Shown here: positions 35,880 through 46,029 of the stretch, piece after piece
How the letters are laid out: each line of letters starts with the position of its first letter
How positions within the stretch are numbered: the stretch's first letter is position 1
From: Palsa-506 sp963786975
GTDB taxonomy: Bacteria > Actinomycetota > Actinomycetes > Streptosporangiales > Streptosporangiaceae
Assembly: GCA_963786975.1 (NCBI GenBank)
Contig: CAWBBE010000008.1
Location: forward strand, 372,001-436,000
Direction of reading: 5' to 3'
Length of the DNA: 64,000 nt
The notes under the pieces: model-generated
What the model saw: the letters and a program-made list of their open reading frames with translations, nothing else
Database searches by the model: none
What the model was told of the DNA's origin: nothing
Program-made: the position numbers and the translations under genes

Positions 35880-36325
35880 GTCATCTCCCTGATCGGCGGT
35901 CGCGATCGGGGCCAGCGGCTCCTGATCGCCGGTGGCCGCGCCGGTGATGACCATGGGGTCCCGGCTTGAAGTGCCGCTGCCCGAGCTTCCGTTCCGAGTG
36001 CGCCTGCCGTGCCACCATAATATTCAAACATATAATCGAATCAACCGGAACCGGCCAGCCCTTCGATGCGAACTCGTGGCCGGCTAGCCGTGCTCCGGGT
36101 ACGGCCGGCCGGCGAGCGGCGCATTCCGGCCGCCGTCGCCGCGGCCGGCCTGTTCCGGCCGTCGCCGCGGCCGGCCGGGACCCGAGACGGCGCTGGCCGG
36201 TCAGCTCCCGGTTGCCGGTATGTCGTGCCTGCAGGCGGCTCGCCCTTGATGTCCGCCCGGCGACACGGCCCGGTCGCCGCCAGGTTGACGCTCTGGCCGT
36301 GATCACCGGGCTAGCATGCTGCGCC
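35880..36325. other. Gene-free divergent intergenic region with AT-rich tract
   Basis: About 446 bases. The stretch 36017-36044 (TAATATTCAAACATATAATCG) is extremely AT-rich for this genome and contains TATAAT at 36031-36036; on the minus strand ATATTATGG lies 66 bases above the membrane-protein gene's upstream start. Likely promoter(s) for one or both neighbours. Confidence 0.5.
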
Positions 36326-37441
<1,116 letters not shown>

Positions 37442-37442
37442 C

Positions 37443-38849
37443 TCAGTCCGTTCGCCCCCCGGACCGGGGCGCGCGGACCGGCAGGCGGACGCACAGCACC
37501 GTCTCGCCCGGCCGGCAATCGATGCTGATGGCGCCGCCGTGCCGTTCCACCACGATGCGCTGTGCGATGTCCAGGCCCAGGCCAGTGCCTTTGCCCACGT
37601 CCTTGGTCGTGTAAAACGCCTCGAAAGCGCGAGCCGCCACCTCGGGCGGCATACCGGGCCCGGTGTCGCCGATCTCGATGATGACGTCGTCCCCCGCGGC
37701 GCGCGCCGCCACCCGGAGCGTGCCCGCGCCATCCATGGCGTCTACCGCGTTGTCGATGAGGTTCGTCCACACCTGGTTGAGCTCGCTGGCGTTGGCGTCG
37801 ATCCCCGGGACGCCGGGGCCGTAGTCACGCACGACCGTGACACCGTCGCGGAGCCTGTGCCCGAGCATCACCAGAGTGCTCTCCAGCCCCTCGGTCACGT
37901 CGATGTGCTGCATCGACGCGCGGTCCATCTGCGAGTAGGACTTGATCGCCGCGACCAGCCCGGAGATGCGCTGGCTCGACTCCTTCATCTCCGCCAGCAG
38001 CGCGGCAATGGAGAACGTGCTCGCTACCCATTCCAGGCCCGCCTCCAGCACCGGCCCGGGCAGCACCGTCGCCGCCCGCTCGCACCAGGCAAGATCGACC
38101 CCGGCGGCGGCGAGCGGCGGGGCGATCATCCAGTCGCGACCGACGCCGTGCCGGGCAAGCCATGACGACAGGGCATCCTCCCGGTCGGCCAGCGCCACCG
38201 GATCCTGGACCTCCGGCTGCGGGCCGGCCGCCCGGCGCAGCGCGTCGAGCGCGGCGAACTGCCCGGCCGAGAGCTCGTCATCGGCGAGCCGGCCAAGCGA
38301 CGAGAGCATTGTCTGGCACTCGGCCTCAAGGGCGTCGGCGGCCCGGGCGGCGGCAGCCGCCGGGTTGTTGATCTCATGCGCGAAGCCCGCCGCGAGCGTG
38401 CCGAGGGTAACGAGGGACTGGCGCTGCCGGGCCGTCGACTCGATGGAGCGCGCTGTCCGGTAGAGGCCCTCGATGAGGTGCCTGCCGAACGGGAACCAGG
38501 CGTTGACCCGCTGCTTCAGCACTCCGGCCGGCACCCGGAGCACGCTACCGGGGGCTGCCCCCCGGCCGGTCGCCAGGTACACGCCGTGCTCGTCCCAGGC
38601 GCGGAACCCGCCGGCCCAGCGGCCTGGCATGTCCATCTTCCCGACCACGGTGTCCTCGCGGCCGACATGGCGCACGAGGTCGATGGCACCGTCAAGCAGC
38701 ACCCACCAGAAGTCCGCGTGCTCTCCCTCGCGGAACAGCTCGACGCCGGGCTCGATGCGGACCTCGGCGCTGCCGGCGGCCAGTTCCGCGAGCTGTTCGT
38801 CGGCCAGGCCGTCGAAGAGGCTGAGCGCGCGAAGCACGTCCGCGCGCAT
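37443..38849 (-). CDS. Sensor histidine kinase with N-terminal cyclic-nucleotide-binding domain
   Basis: 468 residues from ATG 38849; a TTG at 38882 is an alternative start. The N-terminal cNMP-binding/Crp-type domain covers about 1-115 (LFDGLADEQLAELAAGS, PGVELFREGEHADFWWVLLDG). The kinase core follows: H-box AAGFAHEINNPAAAA with His158, N-box NLIDNAVDAMD (363-373), G1 IGDTGPGMP, F-box FEAFYTTK and G2 GKGTGLGL. The HEINNP type resembles NtrB/HPK4-like kinases. No transmembrane helix is seen, so it is cytosolic. No response regulator gene is adjacent, so it is an orphan kinase here. Confidence 0.9.
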   Translation of the reverse strand: MRADVLRALSLFDGLADEQLAELAAGSAEVRIEPGVELFREGEHADFWWVLLDGAIDLVRHVGREDTVVGKMDMPGRWAGGFRAWDEHGVYLATGRGAAPGSVLRVPAGVLKQRVNAWFPFGRHLIEGLYRTARSIESTARQRQSLVTLGTLAAGFAHEINNPAAAAARAADALEAECQTMLSSLGRLADDELSAGQFAALDALRRAAGPQPEVQDPVALADREDALSSWLARHGVGRDWMIAPPLAAAGVDLAWCERAATVLPGPVLEAGLEWVASTFSIAALLAEMKESSQRISGLVAAIKSYSQMDRASMQHIDVTEGLESTLVMLGHRLRDGVTVVRDYGPGVPGIDANASELNQVWTNLIDNAVDAMDGAGTLRVAARAAGDDVIIEIGDTGPGMPPEVAARAFEAFYTTKDVGKGTGLGLDIAQRIVVERHGGAISIDCRPGETVLCVRLPVRAPRSGGRTD

Positions 38850-39158
38850 CAGGGCGCGGCCAGCCCGCGATGCCCGGGGCAAGGCGGCATGGCGCCCGCA
38901 CGGACGGCTGGCACGACCCGCTTCATGGCGTCCCCCCGTGGCAAGATATGCGGCTCAAGCGGCGTCAGGTGCCACCAGGCCCGGGCGCCGGGCGGCTCAT
39001 CCCGCATCCCACTATGTCACGCTGCACGCGACGCCCGCCGCGCCGCTGACACCCGTAGCACGCCGGCGCCGCCGGGCCGGGTCAGCTGACGGGCCGGCCC
39101 GCGGGCGGCAGCGCGCGGGGATGTGCCCGCCGGGCGGCCAGGCGGAACGGTCGCTTGG
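38850..39158. other. Gene-free stretch
   Basis: About 309 bases upstream of the kinase and downstream of a DUF1707 gene. No supported gene or obvious structure. Confidence 0.35.
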
Positions 39159-39821
39159 TCATCGGGCCGTGACCGGCCGGTGGTACGGCCCGGGCTTACG
39201 TAGCAGCCACTGCCAGAATGTCCGCCGGGGCGGGCCGGCCACGATGCTGCCGCCCCGGGCCTCGCCCGACACCTCGACCCTGAGCAGCACCGGCTGCTCC
39301 GGGCCGGTGACCGGCCGGACCTTGACGCTGCCGCCGATCAGCGCCACGTCATCGGCATCAACCTCGATGCCCGGCCTGGTCACCAGGAGGAGGCTGCCGC
39401 CCAGCACCGCGGTCCTGATCCGCAGCGTGGGCCCGGTGATCACGGCCTCGGTGAAGTCGAGCCTTACCGTGCCGCCAACCGCGCGGATCTCCATCCGCTG
39501 CGGGACTACCCAGCCGCCGGCCCGCCGGGTACTGCTGCCATGACAGTCGATCCGGACCAGATCCCTGACCTGCGGCGTGACCTCGGCCGGCTCGCGGTCC
39601 GCCGCGGGCAGGTCGTCGGTCAGCACCGCCAGCTCGCCGCTGGTGCGGGCGGTCAGCGCCGCCTCCAGGCGCTCGTCGAGCTCGGCTGCGGTCAGCCGTC
39701 CGTCGCCGGCCGCTACCCGGAGGATCTCGACGACCCGTTCCCTGTCCTGGTGCGAGGCGCGCAGACCGGGCCTGGCGCGCCCGCCGGGGCCGTCTCCCGC
39801 CGGGGACAGCTCAGCACTCAT
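39159..39821 (-). CDS. DUF1707 domain protein
   Basis: 220 residues from ATG 39821 (GTG 39827 is possible). The N-terminal DUF1707 domain has RASHQDRERVVEILRVAA, DGRLTAAELDERLEAALTARTSGELAVLTDDLP; the beta-repeat C-terminus (VGGTVRLDFTEAVITGPTL, VLGGSLLLVTRPGIEVD) ends in RRTFWQWLLRKPGPY. It is a close paralogue of the 3294 gene (same FWQWL tail). This subgroup is probably envelope-associated or regulatory; the function is unproven. Confidence 0.88.
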   Translation of the reverse strand: MSAELSPAGDGPGGRARPGLRASHQDRERVVEILRVAAGDGRLTAAELDERLEAALTARTSGELAVLTDDLPAADREPAEVTPQVRDLVRIDCHGSSTRRAGGWVVPQRMEIRAVGGTVRLDFTEAVITGPTLRIRTAVLGGSLLLVTRPGIEVDADDVALIGGSVKVRPVTGPEQPVLLRVEVSGEARGGSIVAGPPRRTFWQWLLRKPGPYHRPVTAR

Positions 39822-40033
39822 GGTCACATCTTGTAAGCCATCGCCCGGTCCCGCAACACCGGCTTCGCTGCCGCGCCGGCCGCCTCGCGCGATCGCGCCG
39901 TGCCGCCGCCCGGGCGCACGCCGCAGGCACGCCCGGGGCGCCCGATCCGGCGTCCGCCCTGGCGGCCCGGACTGCGCCCGTAGTGGCCGGAGAATCTCCG
40001 CGGAGTTCTCTTCCCCGGGTTACTCTACTTAGG

Positions 40034-40039
40034 TAGTCT
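40034..40039 (+). promoter_or_regulatory. Candidate leaderless -10 box within PadR operator-like repeat
   Basis: TAGTCT lies six bases before the GTG of the PadR gene and overlaps the inverted repeat CTAC-TTAG-GTAG (40025-40036). A PadR protein bound here would block its own promoter; this is the usual autoregulation in PadR families. Confidence 0.5.
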
Positions 40040-40045
40040 GGCCGG

Positions 40046-40393
40046 GTGGCTCGTGGTTCCGGGTTTTCCGCTCAGACGCTGCTGGTGCTCGCGGCGCTGG
40101 CCGCCGCGCCGTCGCAGTGGCGGCATGGGTATGACCTGGCGCGGCAGACGGGGCTGAAGTCCGGGACGCTGTACCCGATCCTGGTGCGGCTGGCGGACCG
40201 GGGGCTGCTGGAGGCGTGCTGGGAGGAGGGCCGCCCGGCCGGGCGGCCGCCGCGGCACCGGTACCGGCTCAGCGGGGACGGGCTGGCCCGGGCCGAGGCG
40301 GCGCTGGCCGCCGCGCCGGCCGCGGCATCGCGGGCGGCGGCGGCGCGGCCGGCCGGGCCGGGGCGGCCGGGACTGGCCGGGGAGGGATTGTGA
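40046..40393 (+). CDS. PadR-family transcriptional regulator
   Basis: 115 residues. Short PadR protein: LLVLAALAAAPSQWRHGYDLARQTGLKSGTLYPILVRLADRGLLEACWEE, then the wing PPRHRYRLSGDG. The C-terminal helix is a short Ala-rich tail, so dimerisation differs from longer PadR proteins. The TGATG overlap with the next gene indicates an operon with the membrane protein. Leaderless start inferred. Confidence 0.9.
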   Translation: MARGSGFSAQTLLVLAALAAAPSQWRHGYDLARQTGLKSGTLYPILVRLADRGLLEACWEEGRPAGRPPRHRYRLSGDGLARAEAALAAAPAAASRAAAARPAGPGRPGLAGEGL

Positions 40394-41678
40394 TGGATCG
40401 GCTGACGCAAGCGGCGGACAGGCTGGTGCGGGCAGCGGACGGCCTGCTGGGGCGGTGCGCGCGGTTAGTGCCGCCGGGGCGGCGGGGGTGGGCCGAGGCG
40501 GTGCGGGCCGAGGCCGCGCAGGTGCCGGCCGGGGCGGCCCGGCTGGGCTGGCTGGCAGGCGGGGTGTGGCTGATGGCGAGGGAGGCTCAGATGGTGCGCA
40601 GGACCGGGTACGGGCTGGCGGTCGCGGCGGTGGCGGTGGCCGCGGCGGCGGTGGCGCGGTGGATCTGGCATGGCGGGCAGGCTGACCCCGCCGCGGCCTG
40701 GGACAAGGCCCGGGTGGTGCTGGCGGTGGCGCTGCTGGCGGGGCTGCCGTGGGTGGCCCGGCGGCGCGGCGTGTTCGGCCGGCCGGGCCTAGCGTCGCGG
40801 CGCGGCTGGTGCGGGCCGGCGGCGCCGCCGCGGTGCTGGTCCTGGTCCTGGACATTGCCCGGATGGAGCGCTTCCCCGGCCAGTCGATGTACAGCCGGAA
40901 CAACGTCCCGCAGTCCTGGGCGTGGGCGTGGGAGGCGCTGGCCGCGGGGCTGATCGTGGCCTGCCTGGCGGCGGTCCTGATCGTCACGGCGTGGTGGCCG
41001 CAGGTCAGCCGGGTGCTGGTGGGCTGGTGCGCGGCGGCGGCCGGGGTGGCCCTGTTCTTCACGGTGGCGCCGGTGCAGGTGCTGATCACGGTGTACCTGG
41101 CCGGGATTCTCGCGGTGACCGCGCGGCGGTCGCCGGTGACCCCGGCCACGCTGGCCATCTGCACCGCGACCGGTGCCGCCGGCGGCCTGCTCCTGGACGC
41201 GGTGTGGGATCACGCCAAGAGAGTGCCGGCGCCAGGCCTGCACCCGCAAACCAACGCGGTGCTGCTGGTCATCGTGCTGGCCGTGGTGGCCGCAGCGGGC
41301 ACGGCCGCAGCGGGAACGCTGGCCGCACGGCGGGCCAGCGGCCCGGGTGACCCGCTGGCGCTCAGCCGGGCCAGGGCCTGGCAGTGCCTGCTGGCCGGGC
41401 CGCTGACCGCCGCCGCCGCCGCGCTGATGATCCCGCTGTTGCGGGCCAGCACCGCGGTCCGCATCGCCGCGACGTGCCCGGCGGCAAACGCCGGGCACTG
41501 TACCGGGGCAGCGGGGGCATGGGTGATTTTCCTGGTCATCGGGCCCGCGCTCGGCCTTGCCATCGGCTGGGCAGGATCGTACGCGGTGGCTCCGCAGCCA
41601 GACCGGCCGCCGCTCATGTCGCCGCGCGAGCCCCGGCCCGGCGGCACCAGGTCGGGCGGAATCTTCGTCAACAATTGA
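40393..41678 (+). pseudogene. Multi-helix membrane protein of PadR operon, frameshifted
   Basis: ATG 40393 with GGAGGGA upstream, overlapping the PadR stop. The N-terminal part includes LVPPGRRGWAEAVRAEAAQV, a motif typical of proteins encoded next to PadR in actinobacteria, and a helix near VRRTGYGLAVAAVAVAAAAVARW. After WVARRRGVFG the frame must shift (one missing G near 40778) to continue GPSVAARLVRAGGAAAVLVLVLDIARM and at least six more hydrophobic helices to 41678. No family function; probably an envelope stress or transport protein. Error or decay. Confidence 0.75.
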
Positions 41679-41745
41679 CAACCCCCCCGGTGTCGGCGGC
41701 CCGGCTTACCCTGGGCAGGAGACCCCGCAGCTGACGGAGGCAGCC

Positions 41746-42309
41746 ATGACATCCCTGCAGAACCGGCCTCGTACCGCCCTGCTCGTCATCGACGTGCAGA
41801 ACGGCGTCGTCGGGAACGCCTACCAGCGCGACCACGTGATCTCCCGAATCCAGTCCCTCGTGGACAAGGCCCGGGCCGAGGACGTCCCGGTGCTCTGGGT
41901 GCAGCACTCCGACGACGACGAGCTGCGGAAGGGCTCCGAGAGCTGGGAATACGTGCCCGAGCTCAAGCGCCTGGACACCGAGCCGCTGGTGCACAAGACG
42001 TACCCGGACTCGTTCGAGGCCACCGACCTGGAAGAGCGACTCGCCGAGCGGGGCGCCGGGCGGCTGGTAGTGACCGGCGCCCAGACGGAGGAGTGCATCC
42101 GCTCGACCCTGCATGGTGCGCTGGTGCGCGGCTACGACGCGACGCTCGTTTCCGACGCGCACACCACCGAGGACATGCGGGAATGGGGCTTCCCGGTCAC
42201 CCCGGAGCAGTCGATCGCGTACACCAACGCGTACTGGAGCTGGGCGGCGGCGCCCGGCCGCAAGGGCAGCGTGGTGGCTGCCGCGGAAGTCGACTTCCGG
42301 CCGGCCTGA
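41746..42309 (+). CDS. Isochorismatase-family cysteine hydrolase
   Basis: 187 residues. Catalytic triad of the family is visible: Asp in LLVIDVQNGV (about 15), Lys in LVHKTYPDSF (about 85) and Cys in TGAQTEECIRSTLHGAL (about 120). The alpha/beta fold and single-domain length fit nicotinamidase-like or isochorismatase-like enzymes; the substrate is unknown. GGAGG six bases before the ATG. The upstream frame is unrelated. Confidence 0.9.
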   Translation: MTSLQNRPRTALLVIDVQNGVVGNAYQRDHVISRIQSLVDKARAEDVPVLWVQHSDDDELRKGSESWEYVPELKRLDTEPLVHKTYPDSFEATDLEERLAERGAGRLVVTGAQTEECIRSTLHGALVRGYDATLVSDAHTTEDMREWGFPVTPEQSIAYTNAYWSWAAAPGRKGSVVAAAEVDFRPA

Positions 42310-42684
42310 CCGCGGCGCCGGCCGGCCTACCCCGGCTGGCCCGCAGGAACCCGGGCGTCCGGGCTGAAGCGCGATGGCGCTGGCCGGGCCGCGCTGCTCC
42401 GCGCGCAGAGCATCTCGCCGGGCCATTCGTAAATCCGAGATGGCTTTCGCCGTCAGGTAAGGCGAGCCGTGCGATGGGCAGCTGCCGCCGGGCGCGGGCG
42501 GGTTCCGCCGGCCGGGATGCCGGGGACCGGCACGCGGGGGCTAACCGCGTCAGCCGGTCCGGGTCAGCGTGAGCCTGACCGCGCGGTCGGCCGGCCGGCC
42601 GACATAGTGTCAGTGACGAGACCATGGCCATCGGCGCTCCGCGATCCGGGCGGCGCGCCGTGCGGTACCGCAGTGGAGGCTTGT
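42310..42684. other. Gene-free stretch with 18-bp palindrome
   Basis: About 375 bases. It holds the perfect palindrome GTCGGCCGGCCGGCCGAC (42586-42603), about 80 bases above the next gene's start, a possible operator. No gene supported. Confidence 0.4.
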
Positions 42685-43875
42685 GTGAGCACGGGCGAGG
42701 CCCTCGCGGCGGCGCGGCGCGGCGCCGGTCTTACCGTTTCCCAGGTCAGCGGCCGGACCCGGATCAGGGAAGCGATCATCACGGGAATCGAACGCGACGA
42801 CTACGCGGCGTGTGGCGGGGACTTTTACGCCCGGGGGCACATCCGGGCCATCGCCCGGGCGGTCGGCGCCGATCCGGAACCGCTGGTCCGTGAGTACGAC
42901 ACGATCCGGCAGGCGGCGCCGCCCATCCCGGCGGCTGTCCTGCGTCCCCCGGTCCGCGACGCCCGGGCCCGTCCCCCGGTCCGCGACGCCCGGGCCCGTC
43001 CCCCGGTCCGCGACGCCCGGGCCCGTCCCCCGGTCCGCGACGCCCGGGCCCGTCCCCCGGTCCGCGACGCCCGGGCCCGTCCCCCGGTACCTGACGCCCG
43101 GGCCCGTCCCCCGGTACCCGCGGATCCGGCCCGGCCGCCGCTCCCGGCCGATGTAACCGGGCCGGCCGTGCCCGGCGGGGGGCCCGGGCGGCAGCTGAAC
43201 CGGCCCGCGGTGCTGATGCTGGTGCTGGTGGCGCTGGGGCTGGCGCTGCTGGCGGGGCTGATTTTGCTGGCGCTCCAATTGCTGGCCGGCCCGCGCCCGG
43301 CGGCCTCGGACTCGGCCCGGTCTCACCCGGCGGCGCGCCACCAGGCCGGCCATCGCACGCCACCGCCGTCGCCACCGCCGTCGCCGTCACCGTCGCCGAA
43401 GACGACTACCCGGCGCGCCGTTCGGGTCCGGGCGCTCACCCCGGCCAGCGCCCGGGCCTTCGGTCCCTACGGCGGCGGCCGGGGCGACAACCCCCAGCGG
43501 GCGCGACTCGCGATCGACCGCTCGGCCGTCACGGCGTGGCACACCGACTGGTACACCACCGCCCGGCTCGGGAACCTGTATCCGGGCACCGGGCTGCTCG
43601 TGAACATGGGCCGGCCGGTGACGATCACCGCCGCCCGGATACGGCTCGGCAGCGCGCACGGCGCCCGCTTCCAGCTGCGCGTCGGCGCGAGACCCACGCT
43701 AGCGGATCTGCGGCCGGTGGCGGGCGCGGCCAGCGCGGGCGGCCTGGTCCGGCTGCGGCTGGCCAGGCCAGCGCGCGGCCGGTACGTGGTCATCTGGTTC
43801 ACCCGGCTGCCGCCAGACCGGGCCGGCACCTTCCAGGCAAGCGTGCATGACCTCCGGCTGACCGGCCGGCGCTGA
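42685..43875 (+). CDS. RodZ/HTH_25-type membrane protein with 9-residue tandem repeat and discoidin-like domain
   Basis: 396 residues from GTG 42685 (GGAGG five bases upstream; GTG 42673 also in frame). The N-terminal HTH_25 (RodZ-like) domain is GEALAAARRGAGLTVSQVSGRTRIREAIITGIE to GHIRAIARAVGAD. Residues 87-149 hold seven RPPVRDARA-type repeats (five exact). A transmembrane helix is at about 174-201. A Pro/Ser spacer follows, then about 150 residues with NPQRARLAIDRSAVTAWHTDWY and ARIRLGSAHGARFQLRVGARP resembling F5/8-type (discoidin) domains seen in actinobacterial kinase and MviN-like ectodomains. Probably a surface protein with cytosolic DNA-binding-like anchor linked to cell-shape functions. 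Confidence 0.8.
   Translation: MSTGEALAAARRGAGLTVSQVSGRTRIREAIITGIERDDYAACGGDFYARGHIRAIARAVGADPEPLVREYDTIRQAAPPIPAAVLRPPVRDARARPPVRDARARPPVRDARARPPVRDARARPPVRDARARPPVPDARARPPVPADPARPPLPADVTGPAVPGGGPGRQLNRPAVLMLVLVALGLALLAGLILLALQLLAGPRPAASDSARSHPAARHQAGHRTPPPSPPPSPSPSPKTTTRRAVRVRALTPASARAFGPYGGGRGDNPQRARLAIDRSAVTAWHTDWYTTARLGNLYPGTGLLVNMGRPVTITAARIRLGSAHGARFQLRVGARPTLADLRPVAGAASAGGLVRLRLARPARGRYVVIWFTRLPPDRAGTFQASVHDLRLTGRR
42943..43131 (+). repeat. 27-bp in-frame tandem repeat, seven copies
   Basis: The unit encodes RPPVRDARA; the first five copies are nearly identical at nucleotide level, the last two diverge to PVPDARA and PVPADPA. Spacer-free, so not CRISPR. A recent expansion is likely. 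Confidence 0.9.
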
Positions 43876-43949
43876 CCGGGACCCAGGTCCCGGCGGGCGG
43901 GGCGGTGACCCATTTGCTGACCGGGACCGGCGGCCATGGCGGCTTCGTC

Positions 43950-44546
43950 TCAGCCGCCATCGCCTGGGCGCCGCGGGCCAGCGGGATCGGCCGGCTTGCC
44001 GCCGTTCGGCCGGGCCAGCCGGGTGCTCGCGCTCACCCGCAGCCCGACCCAGGCGGCCGCGACGCCGACGGCGACGCCGATGACGGTGTCGGCGAACCTG
44101 AGGATGGGCTGCTGCCAGGCATCGTGCGAGCTCACCGCAGCCGCGACCATGACCACCGCCGTGGTGATCCCGGCGGTGATGGCGTCGCCTGGCCGGCCGA
44201 TCAGCGTGACGACCAGCGCGCTGGCTCCGATCAGCACCGCCAGGGCCCAGGGGTGGAACGGCAGGAAGACCAGGTAGATCAGGCAGAGCGCGAAGCTCAC
44301 CGCGGTGGCGGCCACCCGGGAGACCGCGGCGGCGGTGCTCTGGTGGTAGCTGAAACGGCATACGAATACCGTGGCAATCACCGCCCACAGGCCGCCGAGC
44401 AGGTCGTCGGCTCTGGACACCGAGTGAATGCCGGAAAGGCCGTGCGTCACGAGCCAGAAGGCAAGCAGGCACGCGATGGCCAGCACGCCGCAGTCGAAGA
44501 CAGCCACTCTGGCCGCTGCCCAGTTGAGGTAGCGCCGTTGTGCCAT
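43950..44546 (-). CDS. FUSC/aromatic-acid-exporter-like membrane protein
   Basis: 198 residues; AAGGAGG five bases before the ATG. Four or five hydrophobic helices (AVFDCGVLAIACLLAFWLVTHGL, GLWAVIATVFVCRF, VSFALCLIYLVFLPFHPWALAVLIGASALVVTLIG, ITTAVVMVAAAVS) in an arrangement like the FUSC/ArAE family that exports aromatic acids. It is half the usual length, so it may work as a dimer or be a divergent form. It is downstream of the DMT gene on the same strand, and overlaps the latter's uncertain C-terminus. Confidence 0.7.
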   Translation of the reverse strand: MAQRRYLNWAAARVAVFDCGVLAIACLLAFWLVTHGLSGIHSVSRADDLLGGLWAVIATVFVCRFSYHQSTAAAVSRVAATAVSFALCLIYLVFLPFHPWALAVLIGASALVVTLIGRPGDAITAGITTAVVMVAAAVSSHDAWQQPILRFADTVIGVAVGVAAAWVGLRVSASTRLARPNGGKPADPAGPRRPGDGG

Positions 44547-44606
44547 GACGCCTCCTTCCGGCGGGTGCAGGTACCGCGGGTGGATTGCGCTGGCGGTACC
44601 GGCCAG

Positions 44607-45531
44607 TCAGCAGGCGGCTTCCCGGCGAGGCGCGGATGCGGCCGCCGGCGTCCGTCACGATCCGGCCGGCGGCGGCGAGGTCGAGATCCTGCGGCGCCGT
44701 CCGGGTCAGCACGATGACCCCGGCGGCCAGCACGGCGAAGGCCAGCACGGCGACGGCGATCTTCGCTGGGCTGTCGGTGAAGCGCTCGCCGAACAGCCAG
44801 ACACTCAAGATGATACTGGCGAACGGGTCGGTGATGACCAGCAGCGGCTGGGACACGCTCAGCGGCCCGACGTGCAGGGCGGCCTGCTGCAGCACCGTGC
44901 CGGTGACGGTGGCGGCGATGAATGCGTACACCGGCCAGCTGGTGAGCATGCCGCCGATACCAGACGAGGCGAGGGTGTCGGTCGTGGTCTTGAGGAACGT
45001 TGCCTCCAGGGCCCAGGTGAGCGCCGCAGCCGTCGCGAGGACCCCGGCCCGGCGCACCGGCGGGCCCCGCGTTCCCAGCATTGCCAGCACGGCGACGGCC
45101 CCGCCGAACACCAGCCCGGCGGACAGCCATTCCGCTGCCCTGGGAGCGGGCTGGCCGCCGGCCGGCTCGGCCGCGGCGAGGAACACGGCCAGGGCCACGG
45201 TGACGGTGAGCACGGCAGCCCAGGCCGCCCGGGCCACCTGCTGGCGGATCCACACCCGCCGCAGCACCATGACGAAGACCAGCTCGGTGACCAGGACGGG
45301 CTGGACCACCGACATCGGGCCGTTGTGCAGGGCGATGGCCTGGAAGGCGTACGAGCCCACTGCGGCGGCGCCCCCGAGCAGCCATAGCGGCTGCCGCACC
45401 AGGTAGCGGGCCAGCCGCCAGCCCTGCTGCTGCTTCGGGGCGGCCACGCTCGCCGAGTGCTGCGTCATCAGGTTGACCGCGTTGGAGATGGCGGCGGCCA
45501 GGGCGAACACGACAGCGAAGGTCACCCGCAT
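44607..45531 (-). CDS. DMT/EamA-type transporter, C-terminus uncertain
   Basis: ATG 45531. Nine or ten hydrophobic helices (VVFALAAAISNAVNLMTQHSASV, FQAIALHNGPMSVVQPVLVTELVFVMVL, AALTWALEATFLKTT, QQAALHVGPLSVSQPLLVITDPFASIILSVWLFGERF) define an EamA-like exporter. No stop occurs in this frame before 43699, so it runs over the FUSC gene; family length suggests an end near 44600. A one-base shift would reach TGA at 44607-44609, used here as the end. Error or mutation near the 3' end is likely. Substrate unknown. Confidence 0.7.
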
Positions 45532-45687
45532 GCCCCCGTTCCGTCGCGCCGCACAGCCCGGCAGGCGGAGCAAGCCGGGCCCGACGGTGACGTCGCCGGG
45601 CGGATCAAGCCGGGCGCGGCACAGCTACGTGTCCGGTAGCGCCGACGGCAATTCTCTCACGGTTGGGCCGGCCACAGTTGCCCGTGC

Positions 45688-45936
45688 TCAGGCAGTTGCG
45701 CGTGATGCCGGCCAGGGCTCGGGACTGGGCTCAGCCCAGTCCCGGCCGCCGTCTGCCGCGGATCCGTGCTGCCCGGTCCCGTTCGCGGCCGGCCCGGATT
45801 GCCCTGGCCGGCCGGGCTGTGCGCTATCGAGCTCTGCGGCAGCGCGGACGCTCGCGTACTCACCGCAGTCAGGACAGGCACCTGCGCCGCCATCGAACGA
45901 GTAGCAGCAGCCACAGAAGCAAGCAACCTCAGCCAT
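45688..45936 (-). CDS. Small zinc-ribbon protein
   Basis: 82 residues from ATG 45936 with a perfect AAGGAGG nine bases upstream. CFCGCCYSFDGGAGACPDCGEYA is a C-x-C-C...C-x-x-C zinc-ribbon motif, seen in short actinobacterial proteins of unknown function; the rest is a Pro/Gly/Ala-rich disordered tail. It shares a frame with the upstream MFS remnant but is independent. Confidence 0.75.
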   Translation of the reverse strand: MAEVACFCGCCYSFDGGAGACPDCGEYASVRAAAELDSAQPGRPGQSGPAANGTGQHGSAADGGRDWAEPSPEPWPASRATA

Positions 45937-46029
45937 CTCCGCAACCTCCTTTGCCTCCGCGGTCTTACCGCCCCGGTGGCCGATGAGGGCACCGCGAGCC
46001 AGTGCCCTGTACCGGGACAGAGCCAGCGC

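Noticed and set aside
42943..43131. 27-bp repeat array as a CRISPR candidate
   Set aside because: The repeats are direct, in frame and without spacers; they encode RPPVRDARA inside a protein.
43699..44546. C-terminal extension of the DMT protein
   Set aside because: It is antisense in composition and overlaps the FUSC gene, which has its own strong ribosome-binding site and hydrophobic helices.
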